Below are positions 1-5,555 of a stretch of DNA of 8,798 bases, piece by piece. Location: positions 1 to 8,798 of the forward strand of contig JAKALH010000096.1 in assembly GCA_021813225.1 (NCBI GenBank). Direction: 5' to 3'. Positions within the stretch are counted from its first letter, which is position 1, and every line of letters starts with the position of its first letter. The position numbers were made by a program, and so were the translations under genes. The stretch comes from Chloroflexota bacterium. GTDB taxonomy: Bacteria; Chloroflexota; Anaerolineae; J036; Brachytrichaceae. The notes under the pieces are model-generated. The model was not told the DNA's origin. It did no database searches and saw only the letters and a program-made list of their open reading frames with translations.

Positions 1-12
1 AAGGCCGAATAG

Positions 13-48
13 AAGACGCCTGTTGCGTATGCTCACAACAGGCGTCTT
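13..48. terminator. Perfect 13-bp hairpin, probable intrinsic terminator
   Basis: Bases 13-25 (AAGACGCCTGTTG) are exactly complementary to 36-48, with a 10-base loop. The stem is GC-rich in its middle. Neither side has a clean U tract. The minus-strand exit reads CTATTCGGCCTT and the plus-strand exit reads GTTGATATTG. It could end the minus-strand L,D-transpeptidase transcript, whose stop codon is 74 bases away, or an unseen plus-strand gene to the left (bases 10-12 are TAG in one frame), or both. The stem is certain; its role is inferred. Confidence 0.6.
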
Positions 49-58
49 GTTGATATTG
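49..58 (+). repeat. Left copy of a 10-bp inverted repeat (GTTGATATTG)
   Basis: This is the exact inverted partner of 698-707. It begins at the first base after the 13-48 hairpin, just as the right copy begins at the first base after the 708-725 hairpin when read on the minus strand. The repeat itself is certain; its meaning is not. Confidence 0.5.
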
Positions 59-121
59 CGCAACCACGCAAGCATGCGCCTAAGTTACCATAGTTATCTG
101 AAGACGTACCGTGTATTCATC

Positions 122-673
122 TCAGTGGACAACCACCATGATGCCCATCGGCGCCCACAGGAACAACCTGCGTGCGAACCAGACCGGTAGATTCACACAG
201 CCGTGGCTCATGGGATGGCCGAAATTATTGTGCCAGTAGGCTCCGTGGATCGCATAACCCCTGTAGTAGTACATCGTGTACGGAACGCCCGGCAGGTTAT
301 AACCAGGCCCGCGCATGCGCGTTGCCCAGTATTTGACATAGACACGGAAAGTGCCGCGCAAGGTCGGATAACGGCTGACGCCGCTCGATATAGCCGAACT
401 CATGACGATACGGCCATTCTGCCAGGCATACAGGCGCTGGCGCGAAAGCACGACCTCGATCCATTTGCCGGTTCGCGCGGCGGCGGATACATTAAACGCA
501 CCGCCTGATGCGATGCCGGCGCCTGTCGTCGAATTGACAGAGACTGGATTTTCTGCAGCGGCAGGAACGCCCCAAACGACGCCCAGTATTAATGAAGTTA
601 CGATGGCTGCAACCGGGGCAATCATCCGCCATGCAAGACGGGTATCGCGACCAGAAATCTTTTGAGTGACCAT
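122..673 (-). CDS. Secreted L,D-transpeptidase (YkuD domain)
   Basis: This predicted 183-residue enzyme would form or remodel peptide cross-links in peptidoglycan outside the membrane, using a cysteine thiol to attack the tetrapeptide stem. Residues 1-40 are a signal peptide or N-terminal anchor: a basic start, a hydrophobic run at about 17-36, and an Ala-rich cleavage-like site (PAAAEN). A short Ser/Ala/Gly-rich linker follows to about residue 67. The YkuD domain fills 70-183 and ends at the C-terminus. The family signature is complete: H143 in AIHGAYW, then S156-H157-G158-C159-V-N-L, with C159 the nucleophile. No LysM or other wall-binding repeat is present, so it is a minimal form. The ATG at 673 has a purine-rich AAGGTAGGGG 8 bases upstream. 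It lies 95 bp downstream of the amidase gene on the same strand, but a hairpin sits between them. Family assignment is firm; substrate specificity cannot be read. Confidence 0.93.
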   Translation of the reverse strand: MVTQKISGRDTRLAWRMIAPVAAIVTSLILGVVWGVPAAAENPVSVNSTTGAGIASGGAFNVSAAARTGKWIEVVLSRQRLYAWQNGRIVMSSAISSGVSRYPTLRGTFRVYVKYWATRMRGPGYNLPGVPYTMYYYRGYAIHGAYWHNNFGHPMSHGCVNLPVWFARRLFLWAPMGIMVVVH

Positions 674-697
674 GTCAGTACCCCTACCTTATGCGAC

Positions 698-707
698 CAA
701 TATCAAC
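698..707 (-). repeat. Right copy of a 10-bp inverted repeat (GTTGATATTG)
   Basis: Read on the minus strand this is GTTGATATTG, identical to plus-strand 49-58. With a 2-base insertion the match continues into CGCA (left copy GTTGATATTG-CGCA, right copy GTTGATATTGGTCGCA). Each copy directly abuts a perfect hairpin on its outer side (13-48 and 708-725). The pair brackets the L,D-transpeptidase gene. Function is unknown: shared terminator tail, remnant of a small mobile cassette, or chance. Confidence 0.5.
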
Positions 708-725
708 GAGTGAGTCTGCTCACTC
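708..725 (-). terminator. 7-bp perfect hairpin between amidase and L,D-transpeptidase genes
   Basis: GAGTGAG (708-714) pairs perfectly with CTCACTC (719-725) around a 4-base loop. It lies 43 bases after the amidase stop codon on the minus strand. The exit sequence GTTGATATTGG is only modestly U-rich, so it may be a weak terminator, an mRNA processing or stabilising hairpin, or a protein site. A second weaker pairing, CTCCCC (745-750) with GGGGAG (773-778), spans the amidase stop codon. Confidence 0.4.
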
Positions 726-768
726 CCGCTGTGGTGTTGTAACGCTCCCCGCAGGATATTATGCACCA

Positions 769-1650
769 TTATGGGGAGTCAGGTTTTTCACCATTCAGGA
801 AGCAGGTAATACCGTTGTAAATCCCCTGCGCTATACGGTCGTTATGATTCGTCAGTAAGTCGCGATCCAGGTACATGAAACCTGTCTCAATGATTGCCGC
901 AGGCGTTGAGGGGTCTATCTCGTAGAATGCATGATACTTTGTCATATCAAAGGTCACAGTGTTTACATGGAACTTCAAACCGGTTGCGGCATGATATCGC
1001 GACGACAGGCAGGCAACCAGATTGTCTTCCTGCACAGGAATACGGCTGTCCAGAACGCGCGCGACCTTATAGCCAGTGGCTTGATCGTTAATATAGGTAC
1101 ATGAATCGGCATGAATGGACAGCAGCAGTGCTGCCCGGTATCCCTTCAAACGCGCATCGAACTCATTGAGGATATCGACAGTATAGCCGTGCGCGCGCAG
1201 CAGGTCTGCGACGCGCACAGCAGTCTCAAAATTGAGCTGCGCTTCTGTGTATCCGTCCTGACACACAGTGCCGCTGTCGTTGCCGCGATGGCCGCTCACG
1301 AGGCCAATGCGCGCGATGGGCGTCTCAACTGCAGCCGGGGTGCTTGCACTATCGGCTGGTTTGATGGCTGCACTGTGCAGCAATGATGCCCAGTCGACAT
1401 TCCTGACCAGCGCATAGATCACCAGCCCAGCAGCCAGCAAAACCAGCATTGCCACAATAACACGTCGAGCCGGGCGCGAGACCTCGACCGACACATCATC
1501 AGCCGGTATTCGTGCCGGCGCACGTGATGCTGCCCAGTCCTGGTTAGCCCGGCGTGCGCTGTTGGCAGCCTGGTGTTTGCCCGCCTCTTGAGCGCGACGT
1601 ACGGACTCGCGCTGAATGCTTTCGCGCCGGGAATCCCTCGACCGTTTCAT
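769..1650 (-). CDS. Membrane-anchored N-acetylmuramoyl-L-alanine amidase (Amidase_3)
   Basis: This predicted 293-residue zinc amidase would cut the bond between N-acetylmuramic acid and L-alanine of the peptidoglycan stem. Residues 1-62 are hydrophilic and rich in Arg/Lys, Gln and Ala, probably cytoplasmic. A single membrane segment follows at about 63-82, then a short Ala/Ser/Pro linker, and the catalytic domain from about 112 to 287 outside the membrane. The four expected active-site residues are visible: H121 (SGHRGNDSG), E136 (DGYTEAQLN), H180 (SIHADS) and E255 (IIETGFMY). The first motif differs from the common DPGHGG form but keeps the zinc histidine. The long charged cytoplasmic tail is unusual for a wall hydrolase and could be a partner-binding region. 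The start codon follows the GNAT stop directly (TAAATG), which implies translational coupling; no strong Shine-Dalgarno is seen. I am confident of the family and not of the physiological role. Confidence 0.9.
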   Translation of the reverse strand: MKRSRDSRRESIQRESVRRAQEAGKHQAANSARRANQDWAASRAPARIPADDVSVEVSRPARRVIVAMLVLLAAGLVIYALVRNVDWASLLHSAAIKPADSASTPAAVETPIARIGLVSGHRGNDSGTVCQDGYTEAQLNFETAVRVADLLRAHGYTVDILNEFDARLKGYRAALLLSIHADSCTYINDQATGYKVARVLDSRIPVQEDNLVACLSSRYHAATGLKFHVNTVTFDMTKYHAFYEIDPSTPAAIIETGFMYLDRDLLTNHNDRIAQGIYNGITCFLNGEKPDSP

Positions 1651-2604
1651 TTACATATCCAATGCACCCTGCCAGGCTGGCAGGCAATTGTCGTAGCATC
1701 GACACATGACGCGCAGGCGAGGTTGTAACGTTTCAAATCCAAAGCGCGCATATAGCCGCTGTGAGATTGTATTACTTGCCTGTGTGTTCAGTGTGATTGT
1801 TTTTATACGAAGCGAATGGCGAAGGTAATGCATACAGTCGGCCAGCAACATCGCACCGATGCCCCTGCCCTGCGCAGGCGGTCGGACGACAAGACGTGTG
1901 ATGTGCGCGTCTTCTTCGTTCACGGCAGCAAACTGGTACCCGACTATCTGACCATCAAGTTCCGCTACAGTGAAATAAGCGCTGCTCTCAAGTGCTCTCC
2001 GCAGAACAAACCCGGGATACCGCCATTGCTCCTCAAATGCCTGTGTATCAACTTCCGCAACCTGGGCGATGTCATACCATGTGGCTGCACGAACAGTTAC
2101 GGCCCGGCTGCTCTCATCGAATGTCGTATCCGGTATACGCTCGCGTGACATCAGGGTGATGACATCGTCGTTTCGCGCGTAACCGCGTTCGCGCAGGCAG
2201 GCATACAGCCAGTGCATCGGTTCGACGATACAGAAAGTGCAGTCGATGCCGACCTGCTGGAGCCGGTCTTCGCAGGCGTCAAACAATGGCTGCAAGGCTT
2301 CTGAAGCAGAGACCCCGTCGGTTACTGCACACCAGCGTATCCACGCGCTGCCCGGCTGCGCCGTCTGCAGATCATCCATATCGTCGATTGCCACCGGCAC
2401 AACCAATAAGGCGGCATCGATCGTCTCGGACCTCGATACAGCCCAGAATGCGTTGCTGTTGTACCACTCGGCAGGCGTCCACCAGTCCAGCCGGTTGAAC
2501 ACGCGCCGCTGGCTGGCAAGCCGCACCAGTTCCGTGCTGCGATGGGCTTTTAGCAGGTCAATACGCTGGCCGGCCACCGTCTGGCGATGGGAATCGGGTG
2601 TCAT
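1651..2604 (-). CDS. GNAT-family N-acetyltransferase, tandem-domain
   Basis: This 317-residue protein has an acetyl-CoA-dependent acetyltransferase domain in its C-terminal half (about 168-305). Motif A is clear: a hydrophobic strand ITRLVV, then the pyrophosphate-binding Q245-G-R-G-I-G, then helix AMLLADCMHYL. Motif B follows with NTISQRLYARFGF (278-290), as in RimI-like enzymes. The N-terminal half (about 12-155) has the same rough order of strands and helices and ends in a similar YACLRERGYARNDD segment, but has no Q/RxxGxG/A loop, so I read it as a degenerate GNAT copy. The substrate cannot be told. It heads the minus-strand unit, with the amidase start codon touching its stop. The upstream 64 bp is shared with the divergent RNA methyltransferase gene. 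No clear Shine-Dalgarno precedes ATG 2604, so a near-leaderless mRNA or a different start is possible. Confidence 0.85.
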   Translation of the reverse strand: MTPDSHRQTVAGQRIDLLKAHRSTELVRLASQRRVFNRLDWWTPAEWYNSNAFWAVSRSETIDAALLVVPVAIDDMDDLQTAQPGSAWIRWCAVTDGVSASEALQPLFDACEDRLQQVGIDCTFCIVEPMHWLYACLRERGYARNDDVITLMSRERIPDTTFDESSRAVTVRAATWYDIAQVAEVDTQAFEEQWRYPGFVLRRALESSAYFTVAELDGQIVGYQFAAVNEEDAHITRLVVRPPAQGRGIGAMLLADCMHYLRHSLRIKTITLNTQASNTISQRLYARFGFETLQPRLRVMCRCYDNCLPAWQGALDM

Positions 2605-2656
2605 ACGATAATCATGTTCCGGGTTTCCGTGTGGCGTTAAGGATACTCCGGTTTAC

Positions 2657-2660
2657 AGGA
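2657..2660 (+). promoter_or_regulatory. Ribosome binding site of the RlmD-family gene
   Basis: AGGA lies 8 bases before the ATG at 2669 and supports that start. No promoter hexamers in the 64-bp divergent region (2605-2668) are convincing on either strand. Confidence 0.5.
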
Positions 2661-2668
2661 TATACCCG

Positions 2669-3862
2669 ATGTACATCGAGTTACAACGCATGGCGCCTAC
2701 CGGCGAAGCAATCGGTCAGCACGACGGGTTGGTGATATTCGTTCCGTTTGGCATGCCGGGCGACAAGATTGAGGCGGAGATCACTTTCCGCAGAAAAAAC
2801 TACGCACGCGCCAGAATCACCCAGATACTACACCCATCCCCGCAACGGGTACCACCTCCCTGCCAGCATTTTGGACTGTGTGGTGGTTGTGAATGGCAGC
2901 ACATTCCTTATCTATTGCAGTTGGAATACAAGACGAACGCGGTGAAGGAACAACTCTCACGAGTCGGAAAAATCAAGGATGCTCTGGTCCGATCATGTAT
3001 CGCAAGCCCGGTTGAGTATCACTACCGCAATCACATGCAATTCGCGCTGTCGGCTGGCAACAGACCCGCCTACCATCAGCCTGCGTCATCAGAAGTCGTC
3101 GAGATTGAGGATTGCAGGATCGTTGATCCAGCGATCAACGCGCTCATTGCCAATTGCGGTTCACGAATTGCGGCGATGACACCAGCGCCTGTGCCCGGCC
3201 GTGCCATTCGCGGGGTGCATATCCGCGTCGATCCCCATACAGCGGAGACGACAACCTTTCTCGAATATGACGATGGGTCGATCAGCAGCGATGTCGATGC
3301 GATACAGGCCGAGATTGCCGGCTATCGATACACCATTTCACCGGCATCATTCTTCCAGGTCAATACGGCTGCCGCGGAACTCCTGCTGCATGAAGTTCTG
3401 CACGCACTTGGCCTGAATGGGCATGAGCGCGTGCTGGACCTGTACTGCGGCGTCGGGCTGTTCACGCTGCCAATCAGTAACATGGCAGGACGAGTTGTCG
3501 GCGTAGAAACCGGCGCATCGGCAGTGCGCGATGCCGCGACCAACTTACAGGGACACACCAATGCGCAGGTGATTCAATCTTCTGTCGAACAGGCTTTGTG
3601 GGGTTCGGTTTTACATGAGCATTGGGATGCCATCGTTGTCGATCCCCCGCGTGCAGGCGTCAACTACGATGCGCTGATCAGTCTGTTACACCTGCATGCA
3701 GAGCGCATCGTCTATGTATCGTGCGACCCGGCAACACTGGCTCGTGACGCGCGCATCCTCTGTGACCGGGGATACTCGCTGACATATATACAGCCCCTGG
3801 ATATGTTTCCGCAGACACACCATGTCGAGGCAATAGCGTTGTTCAGCAGGGCGGCGGCCTGA
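2669..3862 (+). CDS. rlmD: 23S rRNA (uracil-C5)-methyltransferase, RlmD/RumA family
   Basis: This 397-residue enzyme transfers a methyl group from S-adenosylmethionine to carbon 5 of a uracil, in this family usually U1939 of 23S rRNA. Residues 1-55 are a TRAM RNA-binding domain (GEAIGQHDGLVIFVPFGMPGD). A 4Fe-4S cluster is expected from C65, C71, C74 (CQHFGLCGGC) and C149 (EDCRIVDP). The middle part contains FFQVN (228-232). The SAM-binding loop is DLYCGVGLF (257-265), DPPRAG is at 325-330, and C352 in SCDPATLARD is the catalytic nucleophile. E387 in HVEAIALF is the likely general base. All hallmark residues are present and the length is normal. The start is supported by AGGA 8 bases upstream and by TRAM beginning at once. 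It stands alone on its strand, divergent from the GNAT gene and convergent with the unknown membrane protein. Some relatives modify U747 or both sites, or tRNA, so the exact target is inferred. Confidence 0.9.
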   Translation: MYIELQRMAPTGEAIGQHDGLVIFVPFGMPGDKIEAEITFRRKNYARARITQILHPSPQRVPPPCQHFGLCGGCEWQHIPYLLQLEYKTNAVKEQLSRVGKIKDALVRSCIASPVEYHYRNHMQFALSAGNRPAYHQPASSEVVEIEDCRIVDPAINALIANCGSRIAAMTPAPVPGRAIRGVHIRVDPHTAETTTFLEYDDGSISSDVDAIQAEIAGYRYTISPASFFQVNTAAAELLLHEVLHALGLNGHERVLDLYCGVGLFTLPISNMAGRVVGVETGASAVRDAATNLQGHTNAQVIQSSVEQALWGSVLHEHWDAIVVDPPRAGVNYDALISLLHLHAERIVYVSCDPATLARDARILCDRGYSLTYIQPLDMFPQTHHVEAIALFSRAAA

Positions 3863-3900
3863 AATTCGCGGCCAGTCAGCACGCCGTCACCCGAAATGTA

Positions 3901-5133
3901 CTACGCCGCAGGCTGCCGCTTATATACAGTAAATGTCAGCGTGACACTCTGGAAATAACCGTTCGGTGGGTTGTTATCACTATTGAGAACAAGATCGTGC
4001 ACCTGAACCTCGACCCGCAGCATGGAAGTCAATATTTCTACTACCCCGCCATCCATCGCCTGCACCGCCTCTCCCCGTGCTTTAAGCTTAGAACGTGTGA
4101 CCGGGTCATTCCAGCCGAAATCAGTCAACAGCAGCTTGGCGGTACTCTGAAAGTCGTTTTTATCGAATACCCACAGTGACAGAGCGGAAACCCGCGAGGG
4201 ACTATCCAGGCCTATTCGGTCTGCGATGCTTGCGCCGCACTCGCCGATCAGCTCTCCCATTGCGCCGTTGATAGCGAAGTCTTCATCGTAGTGGTCGTCA
4301 CCGTGGCGGTAGACTGTCGGCGCAAATGAAGCGATAGGCGCTTCGGCTGGAGCAACGGGTACTGACGTATGCGGCTGTGCCGTACCAAACGCTGATCCAG
4401 CCGTGCCGGGCGATGTCGGATTCATGTTGACGGCAATATTGTGCGGGACGGTTATGGGCTGCTGCGCTGGTGAAGCGAGCGGAGTTGTCGGGTGGTCCTG
4501 GTAATCGGCAACAGGCAGAGTCTGCGGTTCATTCAAAACGCCCGCAACAGACGGCGCACGTGATTTCACACTGTGGTCAACCAGATAGATAGCTCCACCG
4601 GCGACGCCGGCCAGCAGCACAAAGATCAGCAGGCCGATAATGCGCGTCGTCGTTCGAGCGACCAGCGGCGGGTACTTTGACGGGTCGACTTTAGGATAGT
4701 TGCCGGACTGCCTGGCGGATACCAGCGCATCTCCCAGCGCGACTAACGCTAACTGCTCGTTCCTGGTAAACTGACCGGTATCTCCAGCGATATTTACTTC
4801 ATGGTTGGCGACTTTCTCAGTCAACCGCACCATCGTGATGGCTTCGTCAATGGTTGTGTCGCCGGTAGTGACACCGAGCACATCGTAAGCGCCCTGCAGG
4901 GGATTCGGCAAACCCTGCTGCAGACCGCGCTGGTATTTTTCGGCGGCGCGAACGATGTAGAAATCGCGATATTGCGGTGTCAGGTTTGTGCTGTCGAAGT
5001 TCAGGTACTTTGGCGAAGCGTTCTTCAATATCGAATCCGGAGGCATCCAGGCATAATAGATGTAAGCGCCAGCGAACAGCCCGAGAATGAGCCCAGCCAT
5101 CAGTGCAGTAAGAACTACAATGCCTCGATTCAT
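3901..5133 (-). CDS. Two-TM protein of unknown function
   Basis: I do not recognise this protein. From the ATG at 5133 it has 410 residues; an in-frame ATG at 5145 would add MRVN. I prefer 5133 because GAGGG sits 5 bases ahead of it, while 5145 has no Shine-Dalgarno. Numbering from 5145, a hydrophobic segment (about 9-33) with a small basic start suggests a membrane anchor with the N-terminus inside. A polar 130-residue region follows, rich in Tyr, Gln, Leu and Ala and probably helical, then a second membrane segment (about 168-188). Next is a Pro/Thr/Ala-rich low-complexity linker (about 195-278). A compact acidic C-terminal domain (279-414) has alternating hydrophobic strands ending in a beta-like SVTLTFTVYKR. 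If the N-terminus is inside, the first domain is outside and the linker and C-terminal domain are cytoplasmic. There are no catalytic motifs, Cys pairs, or nucleotide-binding loops. It is divergent from metX, 256 bp from its riboswitch. It could be a scaffold or envelope sensor, but that is a guess. Confidence 0.8.
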   Translation of the reverse strand: MNRGIVVLTALMAGLILGLFAGAYIYYAWMPPDSILKNASPKYLNFDSTNLTPQYRDFYIVRAAEKYQRGLQQGLPNPLQGAYDVLGVTTGDTTIDEAITMVRLTEKVANHEVNIAGDTGQFTRNEQLALVALGDALVSARQSGNYPKVDPSKYPPLVARTTTRIIGLLIFVLLAGVAGGAIYLVDHSVKSRAPSVAGVLNEPQTLPVADYQDHPTTPLASPAQQPITVPHNIAVNMNPTSPGTAGSAFGTAQPHTSVPVAPAEAPIASFAPTVYRHGDDHYDEDFAINGAMGELIGECGASIADRIGLDSPSRVSALSLWVFDKNDFQSTAKLLLTDFGWNDPVTRSKLKARGEAVQAMDGGVVEILTSMLRVEVQVHDLVLNSDNNPPNGYFQSVTLTFTVYKRQPAA

Positions 5134-5301
5134 ATTGACCCTCATAAACTTGCTTGAGCAACTATATCTTATCTCGCCTTATCACAAAATCGCCAGTTCT
5201 GCGTAGTCGCTTCTGTCGCAAATAACGGGAACGCAGTAAATCTGCGCCCAAAGTCTTTTCTAAGCAAATTCTAACTGCTAATTGTACACAGGTATCGCAC
5301 C
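5134..5301. other. Divergent intergenic region without a recognised gene
   Basis: This AT-richer stretch lies between the unknown membrane protein and the metX promoter and presumably holds the minus-strand promoter. I find no convincing hexamer pair for it. Visible small structures are an inverted repeat CGCAG-TAAAT-CTGCG (5232-5246), which could be an operator, and two CTTATC direct repeats 10 bases apart (5168-5173 and 5178-5183). No open frame in it looks like a gene. Confidence 0.4.
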
Positions 5302-5330
5302 TTGACAAGAACGAATCATGTCTGTATTCT
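5302..5330 (+). promoter_or_regulatory. Sigma70-type promoter of the SAM-riboswitch metX-metW transcript
   Basis: A perfect -35 hexamer TTGACA (5302-5307) is followed after 17 bases by TATTCT (5325-5330), matching four of six bases of the -10 consensus. Transcription would start near 5336-5338, about 50 bases before the aptamer. Spacing and position make this the best promoter in the window. Confidence 0.8.
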
Positions 5331-5357
5331 ATTGCCCAACATATAAACTGAATAAGT

Positions 5358-5389
5358 CACCAGCTGAGATCTGGTGCGATCAACCGCAC
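5358..5389 (+). other. Two mutually exclusive leader hairpins upstream of the aptamer
   Basis: CACCAG (5358-5363) can pair with CTGGTG (5371-5376) around a 7-base loop. GTGCG (5374-5378) can instead pair with CGCAC (5385-5389) around a 6-base loop. They share 5374-5376, so only one can form at a time, and the second also takes C5389, the first base of riboswitch helix P1. Both pairings are exact; whether they matter is unknown. Confidence 0.3.
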
Positions 5390-5484
5390 TCTTATCATGA
5401 GAGGCTGAGGGACCGGCCCTATGAAGCCTCGGCAACCTGGGATCAAGGTGCCAACTCCGACAGCGGATTGCTGGGAGATGAGAG
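5389..5484 (+). promoter_or_regulatory. SAM-I (S-box) riboswitch aptamer
   Basis: The RNA binds S-adenosylmethionine and controls the downstream methionine genes. All core parts are visible. P1 pairs CTCTTATC (5389-5396) with GATGAGAG (5477-5484), with one G-U. P2 pairs GAGGCT (5401-5406) with AGCCTC (5425-5430), with the kink-turn bases UGA/AUGA and an upper GGG/CCC helix (5409-5411 with 5417-5419). P3 uses GGC and ACC (5431-5433, 5435-5437) with GGT and GCC (5447-5452). P4 pairs CAGC (5461-5464) with GCTG (5470-5473). The P2 loop CGG (5414-5416) can pair with CCG (5457-5459) in J3/4, giving the expected pseudoknot. The order, spacing and conserved strings (CTTATC, GAGGGAC-GGCCC, ATGAAGCC, GGCAACC, GGTGCCAA, AGATGAGAG) match the family closely. 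Confidence 0.97.
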
Positions 5485-5508
5485 ACGGCTTTGACAACCT
5501 GGATTGTT

Positions 5509-5542
5509 ATCGCCCTCTTATCGATAAGAGGGCGATTTTATT
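5509..5542 (+). terminator. Riboswitch-controlled intrinsic terminator
   Basis: Bases 5509-5536 are a perfect 28-base palindrome that folds as a 12-bp stem with a TCGA loop, followed by TTTTATT. Its 5' arm includes CTCTTATC (5515-5522), an exact copy of the 5' strand of aptamer helix P1. The 3' P1 strand GATGAGAG (5477-5484) can therefore pair with the terminator arm, and after a 2-base bulge GGC (5487-5489) can pair with GCC (5512-5514), forming an antiterminator. With SAM bound, P1 holds the 3' strand and the terminator folds: a transcriptional OFF switch. Confidence 0.95.
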
Positions 5543-5555
5543 CAGCGCGTTTGAT

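Noticed and set aside
1..12. Possible end of a plus-strand gene (AAG GCC GAA TAG) just before the hairpin
   Set aside because: Only three codons are visible. The fit with a terminator is suggestive but cannot support a gene call.
3121..3140. 8-bp perfect hairpin CGTTGATC/GATCAACG inside the RNA methyltransferase gene
   Set aside because: It lies in well-conserved coding sequence (EDCRIVDPAIN), and a stem of this size is expected about once by chance in a window this long.
3863..3900. Possible terminator between the convergent RNA methyltransferase and unknown membrane protein genes
   Set aside because: Only a 4-bp GGCC/GGCC pairing and no U tract are found in these 38 bases.
4847..5161. Second minus-strand open frame of 104 codons from a TTG
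   Set aside because: It overlaps the 410-414 aa membrane protein in another frame and has no domain-like or membrane features of its own.
5421..5555. N-terminal extension of MetX by 45 residues from ATG 5421
   Set aside because: The codon is the conserved AUGA of the SAM aptamer and the extension runs through P3, P4 and the terminator. MetX homology begins after 5556.
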